This document shows positions 8,186 through 15,251 of a DNA stretch of 64,000 nt, in pieces; the first letter of the stretch is position 1, and each line of letters begins with the position of its first letter. The notes below the pieces were generated by a model, which was given only the letters and a program-made list of their open reading frames with translations, ran no database searches and was not told where the DNA came from. The stretch is from Haloactinospora alba (lineage in GTDB: Bacteria > Actinomycetota > Actinomycetes > Streptosporangiales > Streptosporangiaceae): the NCBI RefSeq assembly GCF_006717075.1, contig NZ_VFQC01000001.1, forward strand, positions 3,581,501 to 3,645,500, written 5' to 3'. Both the position numbers and the translations under genes were made by a program.

Positions 8186-8549
8186 GTTTCGCTGCAATCT
8201 CGGCTCTTCTTGTGCTGCTCATGGACAATTTAGCACGATGAGCCGCCGGTCGACTATATTCAAGCCATCAGGTGGCTCTCTGGCTGGTCCTGCTGGAACT
8301 TTTGTTGGATACAAGGAAGCTGTGCGGGGCCTTGAGTAATATGCAACCGCACCCACATCGGCGTGTGTCCGCGCGCCCTGAATTTCCCCGAGTTTTTTTA
8401 GAGACTCTCTATCTGTGCTGTGACCTGCAGTTCCTGGATATTCTGGGCGCAGCAGGAGGCTTTGTCGATGGAAATATAGCGTACGCATTTTATTGAATTC
8501 CCCTTTTCCTTACCTGGGATACATTTTCCGGTCGAGGAGAAAGACTAAG
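8186..8549. other. AT-rich spacer without an intact gene
   Basis: Short hydrophobic pieces occur in several frames, for example GFAAISALLVLLMDN just after 8185 and a frame ending EAVRGLE at 8339. None has a start, ribosome-binding site and full length together. It may be the decayed remains of another tip and partner gene. Confidence 0.3.
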
Positions 8550-8752
8550 TTGGCAGGAGCCATGAGAAGCTTCATTTTTGGTGAAACACGATTTGCCACT
8601 GTCATCTCTATTTTGGTATTGGTGATTTCCACACTCCTTGCGGTTGCCTACTGGGAATGCAATCCCACCTCTACTTTTATTTCTTCTCTATTTTGGGAGT
8701 GGTTTCGTTTGTTGTCTTCTTGCTCCAAGTAAACAGGAAGATTAATAAGTAG
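8550..8752 (+). pseudogene. Frameshifted small two-TM protein gene (partner-like)
   Basis: A TTG start at 8550 has GAGGAG upstream (8534-8539). The frame encodes MAGAMRSFIFGE, then a clear membrane segment (VISILVLVISTLLAVAYW). It then runs into a poor sequence ending at 8732. In the +1 frame the same DNA gives a second clear membrane segment (ILGVVSFVVFLLQ) and a basic tail (VNRKINK) with a stop at 8752. A one-base indel near 8660-8675 in an ancestral 65-67 residue two-TM protein explains both halves. A sequencing error cannot be excluded. Confidence 0.5.
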
Positions 8753-8762
8753 GTCGGGATCC

Positions 8763-9167
8763 GTGGCCTCCGTCCCGGAGGTGGCCTACGACTACACCCC
8801 CTACGGCCAAACCGAGACGGCCACGGCCGGCAGCGGCGACCAAGCGGCCGGAGACAATCCCTTCACCTACACCGGCGCCTACGAACTCGACAACGACGAC
8901 AAAGCCCTCGCCCACCGCTACCTCTCCCAACTCACCCACCGCTTCACCCAACAGGACCCCTCCTGGCAAGAAAACAACCAATACACCTACGCCCAATGCG
9001 ACCCCATCAACAAAAGCGACCCGACTGGGCTCAACGCATGCAATTTCGTCACTCTGGTAGGGATCGTTGCCACTGCCGCAGGGCTGATGGGGTTCTACCC
9101 CGTATCCCTGATCCTGGGAATCCCCGCGGCAGCGGGCGGGGTCATCTGTATTGGAATGTGGATTTGA
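8763..9167 (+). CDS. Displaced Rhs cassette H: core fragment plus short two-cysteine hydrophobic tip
   Basis: The Rhs core resumes at about 8780 (VAYDYTPYGQ) and is more diverged here (GDNPFTYTG, LSQLTHRF, NQYTYAQCD) before DPINKSDPTGL. The tip is the shortest, about 44 residues: it begins NACNFV, has two hydrophobic stretches around the turn GFYPVS, and has its second Cys in VICIGMWI at the end. GTG 8763 is an available start without a good ribosome-binding site. A small membrane-protein gene follows after 116 bp. Confidence 0.6.
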   Translation: MASVPEVAYDYTPYGQTETATAGSGDQAAGDNPFTYTGAYELDNDDKALAHRYLSQLTHRFTQQDPSWQENNQYTYAQCDPINKSDPTGLNACNFVTLVGIVATAAGLMGFYPVSLILGIPAAAGGVICIGMWI

Positions 9168-9283
9168 CAAAGAGGGGTAGCAGCAGCTTAATGTTTAGGC
9201 TACGTAAAATCTGCCGCTACCGGGCATCTGGTGCTATTTCTGGGCACCCGGCGTTCGTTGCATAAAACTACACTAAAATCTGG

Positions 9284-9478
9284 ATGGATGGCTTGGTTGA
9301 TAATTTGTCACTTGCGTCCATAGTTATCTTCCTGGTTGCTTTTGCGCTCATGGTGGCATATAGAACTAAGAAGAAAGAGATGGAAGGGGTGTACCGGAAG
9401 GGAATGAAGAGTGCGATTGTTGCGCTAATGCTACTTGCGCTGTCTGCTGTCGTGGCATCGATAGTGCTGGCGCCCTGA
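9284..9478 (+). CDS. Small two-TM protein, putative immunity partner of cassette H
   Basis: A 64-residue protein starts at ATG 9284. Hydrophobic segments near residues 8-26 and 43-63 flank a highly charged loop (RTKKKEMEGVYRKGMK). Its 3' end runs directly into an IS630-type transposase remnant on the other strand. Design and position match the other partner genes, including the charged central loop. No named family is recognised. Confidence 0.6.
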   Translation: MDGLVDNLSLASIVIFLVAFALMVAYRTKKKEMEGVYRKGMKSAIVALMLLALSAVVASIVLAP

Positions 9479-9600
9479 GTCGTGGGTTCGTGTGCAGTGC
9501 ACGGTGAGGGCTTCGAGGCCCCGGCCGGCGATCTTGGCCCACAAGAAGGGCTTGGGGTCGTGTTCCACTCGTTGATTCGCCGAGGGATGTCGCGTTCTGA
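9479..9600 (-). pseudogene. IS630-family transposase, C-terminal remnant 1 (frameshifted)
   Basis: On the minus strand, RRINEWNT in one frame and DPKPFLWAKIAG followed by HCTRTHDSG in the next match the end of IS630-type transposases. Those usually read W-N-x-D-P-K-P-F-x-W-x-K-T-A-D and end D-S-G-H. A frameshift separates the halves. It abuts the stop of the preceding small gene. Confidence 0.5.
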
Positions 9601-9673
9601 CTCCGCGGCGTTGCGGTGTGTGGGGCCGAGTGGTGGAGTTCTCGGCAGGCCAGTTCGGCAGACCAACGCTTGT

Positions 9674-9831
9674 CTAGTGTCCTGATTGGTTAGTTGGTTT
9701 TGGGATGCGTTTGCAGTACACAGCGATACTGTCGAGGATATCCTCGGCCGTTTTGGTCCACACATATGGTCGGGGATCCTCGTTCCACGCTGCCGCCCAG
9801 TTGCGGATGTCCTTCTCCAGCGCTTGGACGC
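9674..9831 (-). pseudogene. IS630-family transposase, C-terminal remnant 2
   Basis: The minus strand encodes VQALEKDIRNWAAAWNEDP, RPYVWTKTAEDILDSIAVYC and a final QSGH before a stop at 9674. This is the classic C-terminus of IS630-type transposases. Only about 50 residues remain, preceded by an in-frame stop. It is more intact than the neighbouring remnant, so two separate insertions are likely. Confidence 0.75.
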
Positions 9832-9997
9832 TTCAGTGGCTAATGAGGTTATGGCAGTGTGGGGAGCCTCCCGCGGTATCCAGGCGATGAGCCAGAACTG
9901 CTGACAAATATTCCGCAAATGGGAGTCCTTGGGGTAATGGTAGACGCTTCGCTTCACGGCAGACCACTACTCGCAGTACACCTCAGCTAGAAACCCA

Positions 9998-10023
9998 AGT
10001 GGGGCAGGTTTCCCTGCCCCACT
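9998..10023. terminator. Perfect GC hairpin
   Basis: AGTGGGGCAGG (9998-10008) pairs with CCTGCCCCACT (10013-10023) across a 4-nt loop. It lies just upstream of a decayed small-gene remnant with a GAGAGG ribosome-binding-like site, the same order as the hairpins of cassettes E and F. Confidence 0.4.
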
Positions 10024-10029
10024 GGACCA

Positions 10030-10206
10030 GAGAGGAAAATGCAAGTTCTCGAGATATCATCCAGTAATATCTAATTATTTCGATGGTGTTTTTAGAAATA
10101 TTAAAACAAAAATTCCTTCAATCCGAGAGGGGTTTGCAAAATACCCTGCTGGGCTTTCCTTGTGGCATCGGTTATAGTTGCCATTCTGCCGTTTCTGGTT
10201 AATTGA
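10030..10206 (+). pseudogene. Decayed small membrane-protein gene related to the cassette B partner
   Basis: An ATG at 10038 behind GAGAGG is soon followed by a stop. One downstream frame then reads NIKTKIPSIREGFAKYPAG, resembling IPTIRGFANEE in the protein at 3674-3871. Another frame gives a membrane segment (FLVASVIVAILPFLVN) ending at 10206. At least two frameshifts are needed, so this is a remnant. The DNA is AT-rich. Confidence 0.4.
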
Positions 10207-10326
10207 AATAAAAGTTTCATATCATCGGAATTTTGAGGGAACATTCCCGGTTTTGGGGAGATTGGAATTCCCTGAATCTTTCGGAGTTGGATTTCTGGAG
10301 TCTGGGCTACGTGACCTCAAGGAGGA

Positions 10327-10708
10327 CATCGTGGATGCTCTGCTGATCTCCGCCGCAAGGTATTGGACCTGGTCGAAGCAGGTACTCCAGTGCTGCGCAC
10401 CCGAAGCGGTGCCGTTGGCACGGTTGGTGGCGGTGGCCGGTCCTCGGAGGCGGGTGGAGGAGTCCTTCCAGCAGGGCAAGGGCCTGGCCGGGAGATGAAC
10501 GAACACCAGGTCAGAACGTGGACTTCGTGGCATCGGTGGATGCCTGCTGGCCATGACCGCCTGCGCCTTCCTCGCCCTGTTCCGGGCCCGGGAACTGCGC
10601 CACCACCCGGTTCCGAGCGGGGTGATCGAGCTGATCTGCAACGAGATCGCCCGTCTGCTGGAGGCGCTGTTCCCGCCCGAGTTCGATCTGGAGCACGTAC
10701 TGGCGTAG
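10327..10708 (+). pseudogene. Mosaic transposase remnant (IS701-like C-terminus, possible IS3 orfA-like fragment)
   Basis: The main part reads RVEESFQQGKGLAG, then EHQVRTWTSWHRW, then LAMTACAFLALFRARELR and a stop at 10708, in three successive frames. These motifs are typical of the C-terminal end of IS701-family transposases. The first part (SADLRRKVLDLVEAGTPV, about 10,335-10,395) instead resembles the N-terminal helix-turn-helix region of IS3-type OrfA proteins. It is a fusion of dead pieces; the first assignment is the less certain. Confidence 0.6.
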
Positions 10709-10812
10709 TCGGTGTTCAGACGCGTCCATCAAACACACACTCGACGCTGCCATTACCGGAGACAGACGGCCCAAGAATCATGACAAACCGGAAGTCCAAC
10801 TGGAGTACCGGG

Positions 10813-11163
10813 GCGAACCCGTTCACCTACACCGGCGCCTACGAACTCGACAACGGCGACAAAGCCCTCGACCACCACTACCTCTCCCAACGCACCCACC
10901 GCTTCACCCAACACGACCCCTCCTAGCAAGAAAACAACCTGTACGGTTACGCCCAATGCGACCCCATCAACAAAAGCGACCCCAGCGGACTTTGCGCAGG
11001 CACAGCCTTCTCATTCTCTCTTTCCATGTTCGGCATTGGGACACTCGCCCTTTGGGGAGGACCTCCTGGGTGGGTTGCCACAACTGTAACTTGGAGTGTG
11101 GCCTTTGCAAGTGTCTTTGTGGGTGCGTACCAGACAGCTAGGGCCTGCAGCCCTTACGTATAG
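10813..11163 (+). pseudogene. Second copy of Rhs cassette C with an in-frame TAG
   Basis: The Rhs core resumes at 10813 (NPFTYTGAYELDNG) with substitutions such as DHHYLSQ. It is interrupted by TAG at 10924-10926, where the other copies have TGG (the Trp of DPSW). The frame then continues through NLYGYAQCD into the same tip as at 4542. The tip portion belongs to the identical duplicated block starting at 10955. Confidence 0.75.
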
Positions 11164-11171
11164 GAGGGTGT

Positions 11172-11372
11172 ATGAGTGGCACCGGAAAAGAGCGTCGTGG
11201 GCGCCGTATGTGGCCATACTCAATGGCCATGTCTCTCGCCGCTATCGTGAGCATGACGCTGCCGAACATCCTGTTCTCGCGTCCGCCTACCGTGGTCGAA
11301 GTTCTGGCAATTGCCATCATCTTCCTTGGGCTTACGTTTCTGGCTTTGAGGATGAGGGCGAGAAAAGAGTGA
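11172..11372 (+). CDS. Small two-TM protein, duplicate of the gene at 4551-4751
   Basis: The 66 residues are identical to the first copy, with the same AGGAGGG ribosome-binding site. Since the tip in front of it is interrupted by a TAG upstream, this copy could act as an orphan immunity gene if it is transcribed. Identity of the copies implies a recent duplication. Confidence 0.6.
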   Translation: MSGTGKERRGRRMWPYSMAMSLAAIVSMTLPNILFSRPPTVVEVLAIAIIFLGLTFLALRMRARKE

Positions 11373-11386
11373 AGTGCAGATAATAA

Positions 11387-11674
11387 GGCGATGGGGAACC
11401 GGTACCCTTCACCGAGCGCTTCACCCAGCAGTACCCCTCCTGGCAGGAGGACAACCTCTACGGCTACGCGGCCTGCTCCCCCATCAACAAGAGCGACCCG
11501 AGTGGGCTCAACCCAGTTTGCCTGCTCGGAGGTGCTGCGCTAACTGGCCTGAGCTTCCTCGTCATGGCGAATGCTTGGAACCCGCTCGGCTGGGTTGCGG
11601 GAAGCCTAGGGGTAGCCCTGACTCTCATGTGTATCGGATACTCAATTTGGCAGCATGCCTCAAAGAGGCCCTAA
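11387..11674 (+). pseudogene. Second copy of Rhs cassette D (core remnant plus tip)
   Basis: Same as 4766-5053, including the diverged core end (NLYGYAACSP) and the tip with cysteines in NPVCLL and LMCIGY. It has no start of its own. Confidence 0.6.
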
Positions 11675-11893
11675 AAGCCAGTCGGAAAGGCTGTCGGGGA
11701 AGTGGTCGGTCACATTTTCTGCAGATCCGTTGACGGATGTAAAGCAATAGTGTGCGACCACTTCCCCGTCGAGGTATCCGGCTAGTGCTCTGGTGGGATA
11801 CGAAGCGCAGGCCCAAGCGACTCGCCTTGTGTCGCTAACAACTAGATCGCACAAGGGTGCGTAGACGTTAAACTCTAACGGGATTTGAGGAAA

Positions 11894-12070
11894 ATGGAAC
11901 AAGTGCTTATGCTTGCTGGACTCGGTTTTTTGTCAGTGGGATTCATTCTCGGGATTAGCATGTCGGTTTTTGATAGGGAGAAGCGATCCAAGTTTGCTGT
12001 GGTTCTTTGCGTGATCGTATTCTCGGTGGCACTTGCATTCTCCTTCTTGTCTTTCTTGGTGAAATATTGA
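11894..12070 (+). CDS. Small two-TM protein, duplicate of the gene at 5273-5449
   Basis: It is identical in sequence to the first copy: 58 residues with the charged loop FDREKRSK between two membrane segments. The same ambiguity between the TTG and ATG starts applies. Confidence 0.55.
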   Translation: MEQVLMLAGLGFLSVGFILGISMSVFDREKRSKFAVVLCVIVFSVALAFSFLSFLVKY

Positions 12071-12087
12071 GATGATCCCAGCGAATT

Positions 12088-12393
12088 TCACGCCAGCCGG
12101 CCATGTTCCACATACGTGAGAACGAGCGCAGCTCTGGCGGTGTCGCCGATGCGGCTCGGGGCGGCCTTGACGTGCTGCAGCAGCCGCCACCGCTGGGGCA
12201 GCAGCGCGAACCCGCGCTCGCCCAGGCTTCGCAGCCCTCGCTGCAGCCAGTTGAACGCCCGCGTATCGGCCGCCAGGGTCTGGCCCTGATCCGGGCGTTT
12301 GACCGGGGTTATGACACCGATGCCCGCACCGTCGTATACCGCATCGGCCAGCGTGGGCAGGCCGCGGGCCGCCGCGACGTAGAGGGCGGCCCG
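12088..12393 (-). pseudogene. Second copy of the IS5-family transposase remnant
   Basis: This is the same C-terminal fragment as at 5467-5772, carried along in the duplicated block. It is not a separate insertion. Confidence 0.75.
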
Positions 12394-12657
12394 CGCTACA
12401 ACGCCGCCACCGACGCCCAGAACTCCACCCTCGCCCTGGCCGAGGACGGAACCGAGTCAACCGATCCGGACGTGGCCTACGACTACACCCCCTACGGCCA
12501 AACCGAGACGGCCACGGCCGGCAGCGGCGACCAAGCGGCCCAGACCAACCCCTTCACCTACACCGGCGCCTACGAACTCGACAACGGCGACAAAGCCCTC
12601 GGCCACCGCTTCGCCCACTTCTGGCAGAAACTCCAACCCAACCAGAAGACGCACTGA
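12385..12657 (+). pseudogene. Truncated Rhs core fragment (second copy of cassette E core, tip lost)
   Basis: The Rhs core (RYNAATDAQN to DNGDKALGHR) matches cassette E up to 12610. It then switches to unrelated codons reading FAHFWQKLQPNQKTH and a stop at 12657. The replaced end shows that recombination or deletion cut inside the core. The new end may be the 3' end of another gene, possibly a transposase, but I cannot name it. Confidence 0.6.
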
Positions 12658-12789
12658 CAGATTCACCTTGCGTCAAGGTCCTTGCCTTCGACGAGTTCGT
12701 TCGCGTCGGATGCCCTAGAAAGACTGCTGCACCGCGCGACACGTCCGGTATGGACCACGACCACCCGCGCGTACGCCCGGACGTGGAAC

Positions 12790-12814
12790 ACCGGCCTATC
12801 ACTGATGGGCCGGT
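12790..12814. terminator. Hairpin downstream of the Nudix gene
   Basis: ACCGGCC (12790-12796) pairs with GGCCGGT (12808-12814), just past the minus-strand stop at 12821. The T-tract is weak. Confidence 0.35.
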
Positions 12815-12820
12815 AGGGAG

Positions 12821-13297
12821 TCAAGAGGCGGATACCGTTTCGGCCAGCAGCGCTTCCCGGTTGGCGAGGATGAACTCTTTCAACGCGGCTGGCTTCAGGT
12901 CGATCGAATCCAGCTCCTTACCCCGCAGCTCTACCCGGTCCAGCTCGTAGCCGCCTCGTGCGGGATCGCTGAACTCTGCCCCGCTGCGGGTGGATTCGTC
13001 CAGTGTCGACAGCCGAGCCACGAAGAAGTGCTGCACAGCCACCCCAACCTCCGAGGGCGTGCTGACGAGGAAGACCTGCGAGGTCCCGGCCGCTGTCGCC
13101 CCCAATTCTTCAGCAAGTTCGCGGTGCAGGGCTGCCTCAACCGACGTATCGGTTTCCTCGACACTGCCGCCGGGAGTGGTCCAGTACGGTGCCTGTTCTG
13201 GCTTGGTCCGTTTAATCAGCACCAAACGCCCGTGAGGATCAATCAGGATCGCCCGTGCCGCGCGCTTTCCCACCGCCACGGTCAAATGTTCTGTCAT
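12821..13297 (-). CDS. Nudix hydrolase domain protein
   Basis: This 158-residue protein is about the size of a single Nudix domain. The Nudix box is visible near residues 42-66: GGSVEE, then HRELAEELG, containing the metal-binding R-E-x-x-E-E core. The spacing between the Gly-Gly and R-E parts is one residue longer than the strict consensus. Such enzymes cleave nucleoside diphosphates linked to another group; the substrate cannot be told. ATG 13297 is the start. It stands alone, facing the Rhs array, and has normal high GC, so it is probably resident DNA or cargo rather than part of the tip system. Confidence 0.85.
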   Translation of the reverse strand: MTEHLTVAVGKRAARAILIDPHGRLVLIKRTKPEQAPYWTTPGGSVEETDTSVEAALHRELAEELGATAAGTSQVFLVSTPSEVGVAVQHFFVARLSTLDESTRSGAEFSDPARGGYELDRVELRGKELDSIDLKPAALKEFILANREALLAETVSAS

Positions 13298-13598
13298 GGC
13301 TGGCCAGCCTACAGCGATACCCGACTACATGACGGCACATCCCACGAGGCCATCAACAACCGGGCCCCTATTTTCCGAACAAGAAACCTATTAGGGCACT
13401 TATGACAGAAAATTTACTCCGTACCATCGGCTCTTGCCCTTATGAACACCACCCCTGACCTGTGTGCTCCATGTGTGCTCGGTGGTTACGGACACTGACA
13501 GCATGAAGCAACACCGAACAGCAGAAAACGGCATATGCGCTGGGATGATTTAACACCAGTTGACACGCATCACCCCCGGACACTCCCTACTGAGTTTT
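13298..13598. other. Intergenic stretch with a short direct repeat
   Basis: No gene is visible. TGTGTGCTC occurs twice, at 13461-13469 and 13472-13480, two bases apart, about 120 bp before the tRNA fragment. It might be a protein-binding site (integrase arm or regulator), but the evidence is thin. Confidence 0.3.
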
Positions 13599-13642
13599 CT
13601 TTTAATCCGTGGGTTCAGGGTTCGGTCCCCTGGGGCCCACCC
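13599..13642 (+). other. 3' half of a tRNA-Lys gene: att-site-like scar
   Basis: From CTTTTAA (anticodon loop with TTT) the sequence runs through the 3' anticodon stem (TCCGT) and variable region. It continues with a perfect T arm (CAGGG, 7-nt loop TTCGGTC, CCCTG), the acceptor 3' strand GGGCCCA, and CC. The 5' half, including the D arm and the other side of the anticodon stem, is absent. The break lies exactly at the anticodon loop, a known crossover point for tyrosine integrases that target tRNA genes. I infer an attL/attR remnant; no integrase gene is in the window. Confidence 0.6.
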
Positions 13643-14032
13643 ATACGCCGGTGACCGCAGGTCAAGGACCAGGCACCACAGGAACACTCAGACGATTGTT
13701 CCGTGGCGGTACGCATCCAGTACACAGGAGCCAGGGGCTACCGCTGCCCGCAGCCCTCCCATCGAGTCCGGCCGGACCCAACGCACCGGGGATAACCCCG
13801 ATCGCGCCAGTTGCGGATGCGGAGCGGATCGCCGCGCTCCGCCGCGGAAGCCAGCGCGCCCTCCGGCTGTCCGCCAGTGAGCGGCTCCAGCCCAGTGGCC
13901 ACGGATGCGGGGAACCGGAACCGTGCGCCGTCGAACCGAAGCACGGTCAATGCCTTCCCTCACATGGATAGTGAGAATGGTTCCGTCCGCACCCGGAAAC
14001 GGGGTGTTTCACAGGTGCCCGGGACGCCGGGA
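13643..14032. other. Intergenic stretch, no gene seen
   Basis: It is high-GC, and its open frames lack ribosome-binding sites and recognisable domains. Nothing further can be supported. Confidence 0.3.
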
Positions 14033-14704
14033 TCACTCCCGGTCCGGCAGATGGATCCGCCACGTGCTGTTGTCCGGGCTGTACAGGTAACCATCCGGCT
14101 CCGCCACGACCGCGAGTCCGACGACTTGGGTGGTGGCCTCCGGGGGGATCTCGTCCGCCTCGGACATCACGTGCTCACCCGGCGCCTCGGAGCCCACGTC
14201 CTCCGGGAGGACGCTGTCGATATCTCCGGGCACGGACTCTCGTACCCGTTCGCCGTCGACAAGCTCGCCGTCGGCATCGGCGTAGCGGCCGAGAGGGAGC
14301 AGTTCCAACGGCTCGCTGCCCGTGTTGGTGATGGTCAGATCGACCGCGGCGAACAGGTGCTCCGCAGGCTCCGTCACGAACACGGGACCCTTACCGTAGT
14401 CGTGCGCGGTTCCGGTGACCTCCTCGTAGTACCGCACGTCATCGACGGTGAGCTCGTAGCGGTGACTGTAGGAATCCCGGATATAGGCATCCCGAACATC
14501 AGCCGAGTCACCGACCTCCAGAGTCTCGAAACCCGACTCCCCGCCACCCTTCTCCCCATCGCCACCGCTCCGTCCCCGAACGGAGCCCTTGCCAGCACCC
14601 TCGTCGAGTTGACGCACGGTGTAGGCCCCAGGGCCGAACCACCCCACGACCAGACCGACGACCAGCGCCCCTGCCACCATCCCTGACCACGTCCACGTGC
14701 CCAT
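14033..14704 (-). CDS. Membrane-anchored protein with a DUF4352-like extracellular domain (paralog 1)
   Basis: The 223-residue protein has one N-terminal transmembrane anchor (about residues 8-26) and a Gly/Ser/charged linker. A beta-rich domain follows, with VGDSADV, YELTVDDVRYYEE, FVTEPAEHLFAAVDLTITNTG and a final WRIHLPDRE. The T-I-T-N-T-G pattern inside a strand-rich domain fits DUF4352-type immunoglobulin-like folds common on actinobacterial surfaces. A close paralog lies at 17035-17688, and even the 5' flanks are similar, so the two genes with their promoters arose by duplication. Function unknown. Confidence 0.75.
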   Translation of the reverse strand: MGTWTWSGMVAGALVVGLVVGWFGPGAYTVRQLDEGAGKGSVRGRSGGDGEKGGGESGFETLEVGDSADVRDAYIRDSYSHRYELTVDDVRYYEEVTGTAHDYGKGPVFVTEPAEHLFAAVDLTITNTGSEPLELLPLGRYADADGELVDGERVRESVPGDIDSVLPEDVGSEAPGEHVMSEADEIPPEATTQVVGLAVVAEPDGYLYSPDNSTWRIHLPDRE

Positions 14705-14954
14705 AACGCTCCATTCCCACGTTTCCCGGACACAGGCGCACAGTCGACCTCACAGGTTCCCGACGGCGCGGTTCCGGGATGAGAAACAGCGGAGAAGGAC
14801 GCCCGGGGAACTGCCGTTCTCGATGCCGGATGGCGGATGTGGCAGGGCGGCGCGTCCGAGTTCCCGGTGAGGATACTGCCGGCGCTCGAAGCGGTGGATC
14901 CGGCCGTGTTTCCTGGGAACTCTCGGACTCCCGTTCCCAAACGATCTAAAGACC

Positions 14955-14983
14955 TTGACAGGTACATGTACGTACATAAAAAT
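14955..14983 (+). promoter_or_regulatory. Candidate promoter with palindromic element upstream of the SMR pair
   Basis: TTGACA at 14955-14960 is followed by the palindrome GTACATGTAC (14962-14971) and by an A-rich -10-like hexamer at 14978-14983. If used, the leader to the first SMR gene would be about 260 nt. The palindrome could be a repressor site, perhaps for the nearby MarR protein (inference). The rest of 14705-15251 shows nothing definite. Confidence 0.35.
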
Positions 14984-15251
14984 TACAGCGTTGTTACGCG
15001 TCCAGCCACTTACGAATCGTGACGTGATGATCCCCCCGTAACCGCGTATGGCGACCATGTTCGCCCGCACTCTCTCCCGACCGAGAGCGCACCGCAGGAG
15101 TACCGGCCCCGGACAGACCCACGTCCCGGGGATACCCCGGGACGCTGCCCCGCGCCCTCGCGGCCACCGCGAAACCCGTCTCCCCTGACCAGTCCACCGG
15201 CCCGACGGGCCCGGTTGGAACCGCTCATCATGAACGAGTTAAGGACCCGCC

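Larger units (their letters stand above)
10955..12610 (+). repeat. Long direct repeat, copy 2 (1,656 bp)
   Basis: This matches 4334-5989 at a constant offset of 6,621. It carries tip C, its partner gene, tip D, its partner gene, the IS5-type remnant and part of the cassette E core. The right end breaks inside the core (after GHR), where unrelated sequence begins. Confidence 0.9.

Noticed and set aside
9482-9957. Long plus- and minus-strand frames around 9,482-9,957 as novel genes
   Set aside because: They are shadow frames across IS630-type transposase remnants.
14990-15251. Possible guanidine riboswitch in the long leader of the SMR pair
   Set aside because: A GGCCC-GAC-GGGCC hairpin near 15,200 resembles one ACGR-loop stem, but the required second hairpin and the conserved ykkC-type motifs are not visible.
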